Origin: Heyndrickxia sp050281185
Lineage (GTDB): Bacteria; Bacillota; Bacilli; Bacillales; Bacillaceae_C
Length of the DNA: 64,000 bases
Assembly: GCF_050281185.1 (NCBI RefSeq)
Contig: NZ_JBNNWS010000005.1
Location: 231,116 to 295,115 of the forward strand
Reading direction: 5' to 3'
Of the stretch, positions 9,269 through 18,443 are shown piece by piece (position 1 is the first letter of the stretch; every line of letters starts with the position of its first letter). The translations under genes and the position numbers were made by a program. A model generated the notes under the pieces. That model saw nothing but the letters and a program-made list of their open reading frames with translations, did no database searches and had not been told where the DNA came from.

Positions 9269-9569
9269 CCTCATCCACCTTTATCAAAAATACAGTAAAG
9301 CATTCAGTCACATTTTACTTTCATGTTAGCTTATTTTTGTCAAAATGTACACTTTAAAGACGAAATATGATAGTTAGTGTACCTATTTTATTATATTTTT
9401 TATACAAATAATCGAAAGGCTTTGTTAACCAATGTTTTGTTTCTGATAAAGTCCTGTAGGGTATGCGTTTTAGATTATTATACTTTCGTAAAAAATCGCT
9501 TCACGCATACCCTATAGGCAATTTTATAAACAAAGACTATTAATAAAGCCATTAGAAAAGAACAGACCG
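9269..9569. repeat. Intergenic region with palindromic repeat E, copy 1 (core 9415-9530)
   Basis: The gap between argR and the tlyA-like gene. Positions 9415-9530 hold an imperfect palindrome: arms CCTGTAGGGTATGCG and CGCATACCCTATAGG (14 of 15 pair, the odd one as G-U), spaced by about 35 bases. The same family recurs at 46419-46512, with conserved blocks GTTTCT, AAGTCCT, TATGCGTT and TATACTTTG. The argR promoter must lie on the minus strand before 9268, with A/T-rich sequence only. No gene is seen. Confidence 0.7.
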
Positions 9570-9584
9570 TTATTGATCTGTTCT
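9553..9584 (-). terminator. Terminator of the tlyA-like gene
   Basis: Minus strand stem AGAACAGA/TCTGTTCT followed by TTTCT. The left arm overlaps the last codons of the gene. Confidence 0.8.
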
Positions 9585-10415
9585 CCCAGTTAGTTGTTTA
9601 TGCGCTTCTTCCACTACTTCTTTTATTGTAACACTTAACTGGTTTATACCTTCACCATTTTCTATATTCTTTCCTGACCACTTTAAATGAACTAAAAATT
9701 CAATATTACCTTCTCCTCCTGTTATAGGAGAAAATGATAATTGAGCGACATCATAGCCCTCTTTAGTGGAAAGCTGAACAATTTTTTCAATAACTGCTTC
9801 GTGTACCTTTTTATCCCTGACAATACCTTTTTTGCCTACTTGTTCTTTTCCAGCCTCAAATTGCGGTTTAATTAAAGCGATGATATCACTTGTAGGAACT
9901 AACAAAGTTTTCAGTACAGGTAAAATTAAAGATAATGAAATAAAAGAAACATCTATCGTTGCAAAATTTGGCATTTCTCTAACTAAGTCTTTCGGTGTTA
10001 CATAACGAAAATTCGTTCTTTCCATAACGACAACCCGCTCGTCCTGTCTGAGTTTCCATGCTAATTGATTGTATCCTACATCAAGGGCATAAGACATTTT
10101 CGCTCCATTTTGAAGCGCACAATCCGTAAAGCCTCCTGTTGAAGAACCGATATCTAATAATATTTTATTTTGAATAGAAACATCAAAAACCTGTAGAGCT
10201 TTTTCGAGTTTTAATCCACCCCGACTAACATAGGGTATGACCTTTCCTTTTATTGACAAAGGAATATCTTCATTTACTTTTTCACCAGGTTTATCAAGGC
10301 GAGTCTCATTTGAATAAACTAAACCTGCCATTATAGCCCTTTTTGCCTTTTCCCTAGTTTCAATTAATCCTCTTTCAACTAGAAGAATATCTATCCGTTG
10401 TTTTTTACTTTTCAT
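9570..10415 (-). CDS. yqxC: TlyA-family rRNA methyltransferase/hemolysin-like protein (YqxC)
   Basis: 281 residues. An N-terminal S4 RNA-binding domain (about 1-65; RIDILLVERGL, KAKRAIMAGLV) is followed by an FtsJ-like methyltransferase domain with SAM-binding DIGSSTGGFTDCALQNGA. The relative TlyA methylates ribose in rRNA; the exact target of the Bacillus protein is not established. The gene is three bases from dxs and so is co-transcribed with the isoprenoid genes. Confidence 0.9.
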   Translation of the reverse strand: MKSKKQRIDILLVERGLIETREKAKRAIMAGLVYSNETRLDKPGEKVNEDIPLSIKGKVIPYVSRGGLKLEKALQVFDVSIQNKILLDIGSSTGGFTDCALQNGAKMSYALDVGYNQLAWKLRQDERVVVMERTNFRYVTPKDLVREMPNFATIDVSFISLSLILPVLKTLLVPTSDIIALIKPQFEAGKEQVGKKGIVRDKKVHEAVIEKIVQLSTKEGYDVAQLSFSPITGGEGNIEFLVHLKWSGKNIENGEGINQLSVTIKEVVEEAHKQLTGRTDQ

Positions 10416-10418
10416 TTT

Positions 10419-12308
10419 TCATGCCCTTTTTTGTTTTTTAGGTGTGAAGGCTTTTATTCTCTTAACAACCTCATCAGTTGTTAACCCAATTTCAGAAAGT
10501 AATTCATCGACACTTCCATGTTCAATAAACTTATCAGGAATCCCCATCCTGTCTATTATGTTTAAGGTCCCATGATCATGTGCAAATTCAAGAACAGCGC
10601 TGCCGAAACCACCTTCAAGTACGGCTTCTTCAATCGTTAATATAGGCATATTCGAATCCAATAAGTCTTTTAGCATTTTTTCATCAAGAGGTTTAATGAA
10701 GCGAGCATTAATAACCTTAATTGAAAATCCTTGCTTTTGTAAAAGATTTGCAGCTTCAAGTGCCATTGGTATCGTCGTCCCGAATGTAAGAATGGCTGCA
10801 TCCGTTCCTTCACGAAGAATTTCCCATGTTCCAATCGGAATTGTACGAAGATCTTGATCTAATGGGACACCATATCCATTTCCACGTGGAAATCTCATTG
10901 CGATTGGACCATCGTTATATTGAATGGCTGTATTGACCATGTGCTGCCCTTCATTTTCATCTTTAGGCATCATTAATACGATGTTTGGTATATGGCGAAG
11001 AAAAGCGATGTCAAAAACACCCTGATGTGTTTCTCCGTCAGCCCCCACTAATCCTGCTCGATCAATACCTAAGAAGACATTCAAATTTTGCCTGCAAATA
11101 TCATGAACAACCTGGTCATAAGCTCTTTGTAAAAATGTAGAATAAATAGCCAAAAATGGTTTCATTTTCTGAGTTGCCAAACCAGCAGCTACGGTCGCTG
11201 CATGTTGCTCAGCAATCCCTACATCATACATGCGATTTGGCAGTTCTTTTGCAAACTTTTCAAGCTTCGAACCGACCGGCATTGCAGGAGTGATTGCAAC
11301 AATGCGATCATCTTTTTTTGCTAAGCGTAAGACCGTATCACTAACTAATTTACTCCATGCAGGTGCTGTATTTACTGGTTTAATTAAATCACCAGTTTCA
11401 ATTTTGTATTGCCCAGTTCCATGCCAAGTTCCTATAGTATCGTTTTCAGCAGGCTTGTATCCCTTCCCTTTTTTCGTTATTACGTGTAATAGGACAGGAC
11501 CTTTCGTTTTTTTCGCATTTTGTAATTGCTCGAATAAAGCTTCATAATTATGTCCATCGACTGGTCCTAAATATGTGAAGCCTAACTCCTCAAAAAACAT
11601 CCCTGAAACAAGGAAATATTTCATACTGTCTTTAAGTCTTTCAGCAGTTGAAGCTAATTTACCGCCAACGGCAGGGATTTTTTTCAAAAGATTCTCTAGT
11701 TCATCTTTTGCCCACTGATATTTACTTGCCGTTCGGAGACGTCCTAAAATATTATGCAATGCTCCTACATTAGGTGCAATGGACATCTCATTATCATTTA
11801 AAATAACGATTAAATCTTTCTTTTCATGGCCGATATGGTTTAACGCTTCTAATGCCATTCCGCCAGTAAGAGCACCGTCCCCAATGATTGGTACGATAAA
11901 TGATTTTTCACCCTTTAAATCACGGGCAATAGCCATTCCCATTGCAGCTGATAAAGATGTGGACGAATGCCCCGTTTCCCAAACATCATGCTCGCTTTCA
12001 CACATTTTCGGAAAACCAGACAGTCCTTGATATTGCCTTAAAGTTGAAAATTGATCAGCACGTCCGGTTAATATTTTATGGACATAGGATTGGTGGCCGA
12101 CATCCCAAATGAATTTATCCTTTGGGCTGTCAAAACATTTATGCAAAGCAATGGTTAATTCGACAACCCCCAAGTTAGGTCCTATATGTCCACCGGTTTT
12201 TGACAAATTTTCAATTAAAAAATGGCGAATATCACTACTTAGAGCTTTTAATTGTTCAGTATTCATTTTTTTTAGAAAGGAAGGGTCCTTAATCGATAAC
12301 AGATCCAA
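10419..12308 (-). CDS. dxs: 1-deoxy-D-xylulose-5-phosphate synthase
   Basis: 629-residue thiamine diphosphate enzyme that condenses pyruvate and glyceraldehyde-3-phosphate, the first step of the MEP isoprenoid route. The ThDP motif reads GDGALTGGMALEALN with NDNEMSIAPN. The conserved His of GHSSTS and the middle transketolase domain (GIAEQHAATVAAGLA, DRAGLVGADGETHQG) are present. Followed by yqxC and preceded by ispA, so precursor supply and chain elongation are clustered. Confidence 0.97.
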   Translation of the reverse strand: MDLLSIKDPSFLKKMNTEQLKALSSDIRHFLIENLSKTGGHIGPNLGVVELTIALHKCFDSPKDKFIWDVGHQSYVHKILTGRADQFSTLRQYQGLSGFPKMCESEHDVWETGHSSTSLSAAMGMAIARDLKGEKSFIVPIIGDGALTGGMALEALNHIGHEKKDLIVILNDNEMSIAPNVGALHNILGRLRTASKYQWAKDELENLLKKIPAVGGKLASTAERLKDSMKYFLVSGMFFEELGFTYLGPVDGHNYEALFEQLQNAKKTKGPVLLHVITKKGKGYKPAENDTIGTWHGTGQYKIETGDLIKPVNTAPAWSKLVSDTVLRLAKKDDRIVAITPAMPVGSKLEKFAKELPNRMYDVGIAEQHAATVAAGLATQKMKPFLAIYSTFLQRAYDQVVHDICRQNLNVFLGIDRAGLVGADGETHQGVFDIAFLRHIPNIVLMMPKDENEGQHMVNTAIQYNDGPIAMRFPRGNGYGVPLDQDLRTIPIGTWEILREGTDAAILTFGTTIPMALEAANLLQKQGFSIKVINARFIKPLDEKMLKDLLDSNMPILTIEEAVLEGGFGSAVLEFAHDHGTLNIIDRMGIPDKFIEHGSVDELLSEIGLTTDEVVKRIKAFTPKKQKRA

Positions 12309-12452
12309 TATGGATCACTCACTTTCATTACATAGATTTTACTTTAATCATTATCACTTTTTTCTTTTATTATAACGTTGTTTAAGAAAAGAGCCTTTTT
12401 TTAATAATATCTCGTTATTATATCATATTTTACTTACTTGCTCATCTTTCCT

Positions 12453-13340
12453 TCAATGATCTCTTTCTTCAATTAAATCAGCAATTTCTTCGAGTAATCT
12501 GGTATTTATATTAAGGTCTTTTATTATTTCTTTAGCAATACTAGTATGAGAATGGAGTCTTTCTTTTGCCCCCTCCAATGTTAATAGGGCAGGATAAGTG
12601 CTTTTTAAATTTCCTGTATCACTACCTATCGGTTTTCCTATGATTTCTTCATTTCCTTCTATGTCTAAGATATCGTCACGGATTTGAAAAGCTAGTCCAA
12701 TATTTTCTGCGTATGTTTTCATTATATCAATTTGTTCATTTGATGCTTCAGCAATGATTGCTCCTGCTACAACACCAAATGATAATAGCTTTCCAGTTTT
12801 ATTTCGATGAATATATTCCAATTGATCTATTGACAGATTCTGATTCTCTCCTTGCATATCTGCTACCTGTCCACCGACCATACCTTCAGGACCTGAGCAT
12901 TGTGCTAAAAACTCAATAATCCTTACCTTTTGATCTGGCGATAATTTCGGATCCTGTGCAATAAGTTGAAAGCTGTAGGTTAGTAAACCGTCCCCTGCAA
13001 GAATGGCATATGCATCACCAAATACTATATGATTCGTTGGTTTCCCCCTTCGTAAATCATCATTATCCATAGCAGGCAGATCATCATGAATGAGTGAATA
13101 AGTATGTATCATTTCAAGCGAGCAAGCTGTAGTAATTCCCTTACTCACATCTTGTCCAAATGACTGAAGAGTGGCTAAAAGTAATATTGGCCGGATTCTT
13201 TTTCCACCAGCCTGGAGCGAATAATCCATGGCGTCCTTTATGATTTGAGGAGCATTTAATACTGAAATGTAATGAGAAAGTTCCTTCTCGATTTGCTCAT
13301 TAACCTGCAACATAAATGATTTTAAATTCGTATTATTCAA
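12453..13340 (-). CDS. ispA: Farnesyl diphosphate synthase (polyprenyl synthetase)
   Basis: 295 residues. First Asp-rich motif DDLPAMDNDDLRRG and second motif IRDDILDIEG; GGKRIRPILLLA near the N-terminus binds the substrate. It joins C5 units from the MEP route to farnesyl diphosphate for quinones and undecaprenyl carrier. It starts two bases after the xseB stop, giving a chain xseA-xseB-ispA. Confidence 0.95.
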   Translation of the reverse strand: MNNTNLKSFMLQVNEQIEKELSHYISVLNAPQIIKDAMDYSLQAGGKRIRPILLLATLQSFGQDVSKGITTACSLEMIHTYSLIHDDLPAMDNDDLRRGKPTNHIVFGDAYAILAGDGLLTYSFQLIAQDPKLSPDQKVRIIEFLAQCSGPEGMVGGQVADMQGENQNLSIDQLEYIHRNKTGKLLSFGVVAGAIIAEASNEQIDIMKTYAENIGLAFQIRDDILDIEGNEEIIGKPIGSDTGNLKSTYPALLTLEGAKERLHSHTSIAKEIIKDLNINTRLLEEIADLIEERDH

Positions 13341-13342
13341 GC

Positions 13343-13567
13343 TTAATCCTCCTCTTTGATGATAAACTCCTCTTCACCATTATCTGTAATAACCTTCGTT
13401 AATTGTTCTTCAACTGTTTTTAACTTTTCATGACAAAGCTTTGAAAGCTCCATCCCTTTTTTGTAAATATTTAATGCTTCTTCTAACGGGACATCCCCTT
13501 CTTCTAATCGCTGAACAATTCCTTCTAATTTTTCCATCGCTTCTTCGAATGATAATTTGTCTCCCAT
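13343..13567 (-). CDS. xseB: Exodeoxyribonuclease VII small subunit
   Basis: 74 residues from ATG at 13567 (MGDKLSFEEAMEKLEGIVQRLE), which has AAAGGA nine bases upstream; an in-frame TTG three codons earlier lies in the RBS. Helical family signature EGDVPLEEALNIYKKGMEL is present. Partner of XseA in single-strand DNA degradation. Confidence 0.93.
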   Translation of the reverse strand: MGDKLSFEEAMEKLEGIVQRLEEGDVPLEEALNIYKKGMELSKLCHEKLKTVEEQLTKVITDNGEEEFIIKEED

Positions 13568-13572
13568 ATATT

Positions 13573-14916
13573 TCAATCCTTTCTAACGTCTTCAATCGAA
13601 CAAAATAAATTTCCATCAGATAAAACTACTTGAATTTTATCTCCACTTTTTGTTTGGTTAACACTCTTTATTATTTCTTGGTTTTCCGAATATGCTAAGC
13701 TATATCCTCTTTCCATTACTTTAAGTGGACTTAAAGCCTGCATAGCAGTGAGCGCTTTAGCAAACTCTTGTTGTTTTTCCTTTAAAATTAATGATAATTG
13801 CTTATACATGTCTTTTTTCAGCCTTCCGTATTTTTCTTTACTGTGCTGAAGCTGTAAAAGAGGCTGATTCCTTTGCAGGCGTTGTTCTAAATGTTCAAAT
13901 TTTGTAAATCGCTGCTCGACTGCCTGTTTCATTTCGCGAGAAAGTCTTTCTGTTAACCCATCTATTTGTTCCATTTTCTGTTCATACAAACGATTTGGGT
14001 TCCGTAACACATATGAGTTAGTTACAAACTCCAGTCTTTTTCTTTCGTGTCGTATAATATCTGCAAAGCTACGAATAAGTCTAGATTTTCTATTTAAAAG
14101 CTTTTCCATTAATTCCTCTATATGTGGTACTGCTAATTCTGCCGCTCCAGTTGGTGTTGGTGCACGAAGATCAGCTACAAAATCTGCTATAGTAAAATCA
14201 GTTTCATGTCCTACAGCGGATATGATTGGAATATTAGATTCGGAAATAGCCCTAGCAACGATTTCTTCATTAAAAGCCCATAATTCCTCAATCGATCCAC
14301 CACCGCGACCAACAATTAATACATCAACATCCTTCATTTGATTCATTTTTTCTAGTGCATCAACAATTGATTTGGCAGCATTTTCTCCCTGGACCAAGGC
14401 AGGATGCAAAATGATTTTACCAATTGGGTACCTTCGCTTAATGGTGGATATGATATCACGTACCGCAGCACCAGTTGGCGATGTAATCACACCGATCGCT
14501 TTCGGATAAACAGGAATTTTTCTTTTCCTTTCAGGAGCAAATAATCCTTCCTTTTCAAGTTTTTCCTTGAGTTGCTCGTAAGCTAGATATAACTCGCCAA
14601 TACCATCCGGCTGCATTTCCTTCACATATATTTGGTATTGTCCGCTGCCCTCATATACCGTTATCTGGCCTTTTATTAATACATTCATGCCATTTTCGGG
14701 CTTGTACTTTAATACTTTGTTAGAGGATGAAAACATTACAGCTAATATTCTAGCTTTGTCATCCTTTAATGTAAAATACATATGACCACTAGAATGCTGC
14801 TTAAAATTTGAAATTTCGCCTTTAACATAAATATTAACTAAATAAGGATCCGCATCAAATTTTCGTTTTATATATTTTGTTAAAGCCTGTACTGTTAGAT
14901 ATTGATTCAAAGTCAT
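13573..14916 (-). CDS. xseA: Exodeoxyribonuclease VII large subunit
   Basis: 447 residues from ATG at 14916 (MTLNQYLTVQALTKYIKRKF), behind AAAGGGTG. The open frame extends 37 codons further, but that part crosses the folD terminator and has no family match. The OB domain (about 15-110; NIYVKGEISNFK) is followed by the catalytic domain with GVITSPTGAAVRDI, VGRGGGSIEELWAFN and SAVGHETDFTI. The C-terminal coiled coil ends in LKVMERGYSLAY. It forms a complex with XseB. Confidence 0.95.
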   Translation of the reverse strand: MTLNQYLTVQALTKYIKRKFDADPYLVNIYVKGEISNFKQHSSGHMYFTLKDDKARILAVMFSSSNKVLKYKPENGMNVLIKGQITVYEGSGQYQIYVKEMQPDGIGELYLAYEQLKEKLEKEGLFAPERKRKIPVYPKAIGVITSPTGAAVRDIISTIKRRYPIGKIILHPALVQGENAAKSIVDALEKMNQMKDVDVLIVGRGGGSIEELWAFNEEIVARAISESNIPIISAVGHETDFTIADFVADLRAPTPTGAAELAVPHIEELMEKLLNRKSRLIRSFADIIRHERKRLEFVTNSYVLRNPNRLYEQKMEQIDGLTERLSREMKQAVEQRFTKFEHLEQRLQRNQPLLQLQHSKEKYGRLKKDMYKQLSLILKEKQQEFAKALTAMQALSPLKVMERGYSLAYSENQEIIKSVNQTKSGDKIQVVLSDGNLFCSIEDVRKD

Positions 14917-14977
14917 CGTAACACCCTTTTTTATTTGAAATGGTTTCGAAGTACGATTCACCAATTTAGATATGTAC

Positions 14978-15013
14978 AAAACAAAAGCTGCTTCATGTGA
15001 AGACAGCTTTTTG
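14978..15013 (-). terminator. folD terminator
   Basis: Minus strand: nested stem AAAGCTG-CTTCA/TGAAG-CAGCTTT followed by TGTTTT, 25 bases after the folD stop. It suggests xseA has its own promoter or is expressed by read-through. Confidence 0.8.
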
Positions 15014-15040
15014 CTTATATTATACATCTTTATGTGTGTA

Positions 15041-15898
15041 TTATCGATGTTTTAATACATCTTTGGCAGATTTCAATGTATTTTGAAGTAACATGGTTAT
15101 AGTCATTGGTCCAACCCCGCCTGGAACAGGTGTGATGTAAGAAGCTTTTTGTTTAACAGATTCGAAATCCACATCTCCACATAACTTCCCATCTTCATCT
15201 TTGTTCATACCGACATCTATAACTATTGCTCCATCTTTCACATATTCATCCTTTATGAACTTTGCTCTTCCTATTGCTGCAACTATAATATCTGCCTGAT
15301 GTGTAATACGAGGAAGATTTTTAGTTTTAGAGTGACAATAGGTGACAGTTGCATTTTCTTTTAGAAATAATTGACCAGCAGGTTTGCCAACAATGTTACT
15401 TCTACCAATAATAACTACATGTTTTCCTTCAACTTCAATCCCTTTCATACGGAGCATTTCCATAATTCCATATGGTGTACATGGTAGAAATGCATCCTGT
15501 CCTATCATCATTTTGCCAACATTAATTGGATGGAAACCATCAACATCTTTTTCAGGAGTAATTGCTTCAATCACTTTTGCATCTGATATATGCTTAGGAA
15601 GTGGCAATTGAACTAAAATACCATGTATTGTTTCATCAGTATTCAGTTCGCGAATTTTATTAAGCAGGGCTTCTTCAGAAATGGTTTCTGGAAATTCGAT
15701 TAGAACCCCGTGCATCCCCATTGCTTTACAACTTTTTTGTTTATTTGTTACATACGTTCTTGACGCCGGGTTGTTCCCTATTAAGACTACGGCTAGTCCA
15801 GGAGTAATCCCTTGTTCAATTAATTCTTCGACCTCAAGCTTTATATTTTCGCGTATTTGAAAGGATATTTCTTTTCCATCAATTATATTTGTTGGCAT
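15041..15898 (-). CDS. folD: Methylenetetrahydrofolate dehydrogenase/cyclohydrolase
   Basis: 285-residue bifunctional enzyme converting 5,10-methylene-THF to 10-formyl-THF. The catalytic Lys lies in SRTYVTNKQKSC. Further signatures are LVQLPLPKHI, GRSNIVGKPAGQL (NADP site) and PVPGGVGPMTITMLL. It supplies one-carbon units, like the gcv operon at 34-38 kb and yqgN at 55.5 kb. RBS GGGGGAG precedes the ATG. Confidence 0.97.
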   Translation of the reverse strand: MPTNIIDGKEISFQIRENIKLEVEELIEQGITPGLAVVLIGNNPASRTYVTNKQKSCKAMGMHGVLIEFPETISEEALLNKIRELNTDETIHGILVQLPLPKHISDAKVIEAITPEKDVDGFHPINVGKMMIGQDAFLPCTPYGIMEMLRMKGIEVEGKHVVIIGRSNIVGKPAGQLFLKENATVTYCHSKTKNLPRITHQADIIVAAIGRAKFIKDEYVKDGAIVIDVGMNKDEDGKLCGDVDFESVKQKASYITPVPGGVGPMTITMLLQNTLKSAKDVLKHR

Positions 15899-15922
15899 TT
15901 TTTCTCCCCCAATTATCGAAAT

Positions 15923-16315
15923 TTATTTTGCTATATTGTCCTTAATTTTTGAAAGCACCCCATTAATAAACTTGGTTGACTGATCATCAGCAAAACGTTT
16001 AGATACCTCTAATGCTTCATTTATCGCAACATTAGCTGGCACTTCATCCACATAAATTAGTTCATACACGCCAAGACGCAATATATTTAAATCTACTTTT
16101 GCCAATCTTTCAATTGTCCACTTTTCAAGATACTTTGAAATCGTTTCGTCAATATCTTTCATATGTAGATAGGTCCCATTAACCAAACTATTTAAATAAT
16201 CGTCACTTTCATCGTTTTTTAACGTATTTTTGATTGCTTCCTCCGGTGATACTTCATTGATATCTATTTGAAATAGTGCTTGAAGTGCTTTTTCCCGTGC
16301 TGTTCTTCTTTTCAT
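15923..16315 (-). CDS. nusB: Transcription antitermination factor NusB
   Basis: 130 residues, all-helical. Signatures are KRRTAREKALQALFQ at the start, WTIERLAKVDLNILRLGVYEL in the middle and ALEVSKRFADDQSTKFINGVL at the end. It binds boxA RNA with S10 in rRNA antitermination. It lies 24 bases before folD, in the same direction. Confidence 0.95.
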   Translation of the reverse strand: MKRRTAREKALQALFQIDINEVSPEEAIKNTLKNDESDDYLNSLVNGTYLHMKDIDETISKYLEKWTIERLAKVDLNILRLGVYELIYVDEVPANVAINEALEVSKRFADDQSTKFINGVLSKIKDNIAK

Positions 16316-16639
16316 TTTTATATAAAACTCCTTTGTTAAATATAGGTATTATTCATTATCAACAAATCTACCCAATATTAATTAATTTACCATTAATTAT
16401 TTTCACTAAAAAAATAATAGCATAAAAAGAACAATGAAAGCACGATTACTTTAACAATTTAAGAAAAATAGAAAAGCGGAAGCGCCTTGTTCAGCTCCGA
16501 CAAGCAAATGTTCTCCACCCATAGAATTCTGCCCTTTGACTTCTATGGGTGGAGAACATTTGACCTCGAGGGGCTAGGCGCTGGAGCTAGACCCAGACCA
16601 AAAAAAATAGCCAAAGGCACACCTCTGGCTATTTTCATT
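16316..16639. repeat. Intergenic region with REP-like element B (16471-16592)
   Basis: The termini AAAAGCGGAAGCGCC and GGCGCTGGAGCTAGAC match the ends of copies A, C and D. The centre is different: a perfect 22-bp inverted repeat (arms 16505-16526 and 16541-16562, beginning CAAATGTTCTCC) around a 14-base loop. The rest of the gap holds A/T-rich sequence for nusB expression and the yqhY terminator. No gene is seen. Confidence 0.8.
16600..16635 (-). terminator. yqhY/acc operon terminator
   Basis: Minus strand stem AAATAGCCAGAGG/CCTTTGGCTATTT followed by a run of T, right after the yqhY stop. Confidence 0.9.
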
Positions 16640-17053
16640 TTATAATATTTCCGATTCAAAATCGTTTTCTTGCTTTTGCGTATCAAATTGAATTCCGACT
16701 ATATGAATATTTACTTCTTCTGCTTCTAAAGCTGTCATGTTCAATAATGCTTGTCGAATATTATCTTGAATCTTCGTTGCAACTGTAGGTATCGAAACAC
16801 CAAAGTTCATGGTGCAGTATACATCAACTTTAATACCTTCCTCTGTTAAGTCTACCTTTACACCTTTTCCATGGTTTTTTCTTCCTAATCTTTCCGCTAC
16901 TCCAGTTGCAAAGTTGCCACGCATTTGAGCAACCCCCTCTACCTCAGAAGCGGCGATTCCAGCGATAACCTCGATTACCTCAGGTGCGATTTCAACTTTT
17001 CCTAAACCGTTTTGGCCGTGTTCCATTTCTAACATCGAGTTTGTTTCAACCAT
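16640..17053 (-). CDS. yqhY: Asp23/Gls24 family protein YqhY
   Basis: 137 residues from ATG at 17053 (MVETNSMLEMEHG), which has GGAGGTGA eight bases upstream. The Asp23 domain spans about 20-125 (KVEIAPEVIEVIAGIAASEVEGV, VYCTMNFGVSIPTVATKIQDN). In B. subtilis the gene lies in the accBC operon and is linked to acetyl-CoA carboxylase control and lipid balance. It follows accC by 27 bases, so the same operon is likely here. Function is not firmly known. Confidence 0.9.
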   Translation of the reverse strand: MVETNSMLEMEHGQNGLGKVEIAPEVIEVIAGIAASEVEGVAQMRGNFATGVAERLGRKNHGKGVKVDLTEEGIKVDVYCTMNFGVSIPTVATKIQDNIRQALLNMTALEAEEVNIHIVGIQFDTQKQENDFESEIL

Positions 17054-17080
17054 TTGAACAATCACCTCCATATACGATTA

Positions 17081-18430
17081 TTATTTCATTATATCGTATT
17101 TTTCTAAAAACTTCGTATTAAAGTCACCTTTTACAAATGTTTCATGCTCTAACAATCTTAAATGAAAAGGAATAGTAGTATGGATTCCTTCTACTGCAAA
17201 CTCACTTAAAGCGCGCTTCATTCTTGCTATAGCTTCCTCCCTAGTTGAACCATATGAAATAACTTTCGCAATCATGGAATCGTAATAAGGAGGTATCGTA
17301 TAACCAGGATATGCGGCAGAATCAATTCGAATACCTAATCCACCTGGCGGTAAGTACATTTCAATTTTTCCTGCTGATGGCATGAAATTCTTGGCAGGAT
17401 TTTCAGCATTAATACGACATTCGATGGCCCAACCAGTAAAAGTTACATCTTCCTGTTTGATTGATAATGGTTTTCCAGATGCAACAAGGATTTGTTCCTT
17501 AACTAAGTCGACCCCTGTCACCAATTCTGTCACTGGATGCTCAACTTGTATTCTCGTATTCATTTCCATGAAGTAGAAAATTTTGTTTCTGTAATCATAA
17601 ATAAATTCGATTGTTCCAGCCCCAGTATAATCAACTGCCTGTGCTGCTTTAACAGCTGCCTGTCCCATTTCTTCTCGAATTTCTGGTGTAAGTGCAGGTG
17701 AAGGTGATTCCTCTAATAATTTTTGAAGTCGTCTTTGAATTGAGCAATCACGTTCTCCAAGGTGAATAACATTACCATGGGTATCGGCCATAATTTGAAT
17801 TTCAACATGTCTGAAATCCTCAATATATTTTTCGATATATACTCCTGGATTACCAAAAGCTGTAGCTGCCTCTTGCTGAGTAATATTAATACCTTTAATT
17901 AATTCTTCCTCTGTTTTTGCCACACGGATACCTTTACCGCCTCCACCGGCAGTTGCCTTGATAATTACTGGGTACCCCATTGAATTTGCTAGTTCTAACG
18001 CTTCGTCTATATCATTAATAATTCCTTGTGATCCAGGAACAATTGGAACACCTGCTTCTTTCATCGTTTCTCTAGCAACATCTTTAGTTCCCATTTTGGA
18101 AATCGCTTCAGGACTTGGACCTATAAAGGTAATATTGCATTCACGACAAAGCTCAGCAAAGTCAGCATTTTCTGCTAAAAACCCATATCCTGGATGGATT
18201 GCATCACATTCAGTTATCTTCGCGATACTTATAATATTTGTTACATTCAAATAACTTTCTTTCGATGCCTTTGGTCCAATACAATAAGCTTCATCTGCTA
18301 ATTGCACATGTAGTGCATCTTTATCAGCTTCAGAATATACAGCTACTGCTTCAATACCTAAGTCACGGCAGGCCCGAATAATTCGAACCGCTATTTCACC
18401 GCGATTGGCAATTAATACTTTTTTAATCAT
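17081..18430 (-). CDS. accC: Acetyl-CoA carboxylase, biotin carboxylase subunit
   Basis: 449 residues. ATP-grasp enzyme that carboxylates the biotin of AccB in the first step of fatty acid synthesis. N-terminal KVLIANRGEIAVRIIRAC, ATP loop ATAGGGGKGIRV, and metal and active site MEMNTRIQVEHPVTE are all intact. Downstream of accB by 13 bases. Confidence 0.97.
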   Translation of the reverse strand: MIKKVLIANRGEIAVRIIRACRDLGIEAVAVYSEADKDALHVQLADEAYCIGPKASKESYLNVTNIISIAKITECDAIHPGYGFLAENADFAELCRECNITFIGPSPEAISKMGTKDVARETMKEAGVPIVPGSQGIINDIDEALELANSMGYPVIIKATAGGGGKGIRVAKTEEELIKGINITQQEAATAFGNPGVYIEKYIEDFRHVEIQIMADTHGNVIHLGERDCSIQRRLQKLLEESPSPALTPEIREEMGQAAVKAAQAVDYTGAGTIEFIYDYRNKIFYFMEMNTRIQVEHPVTELVTGVDLVKEQILVASGKPLSIKQEDVTFTGWAIECRINAENPAKNFMPSAGKIEMYLPPGGLGIRIDSAAYPGYTIPPYYDSMIAKVISYGSTREEAIARMKRALSEFAVEGIHTTIPFHLRLLEHETFVKGDFNTKFLEKYDIMK

Positions 18431-18443
18431 TGATGTTCGCTCC

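Noticed and set aside
13428..13616. 62-codon frame antisense-phase to xseB (MEIYFVRLKTLERIEIYG)
   Set aside because: It overlaps xseA and xseB in another phase, is Arg-rich from reading the wrong frame, and has no RBS.
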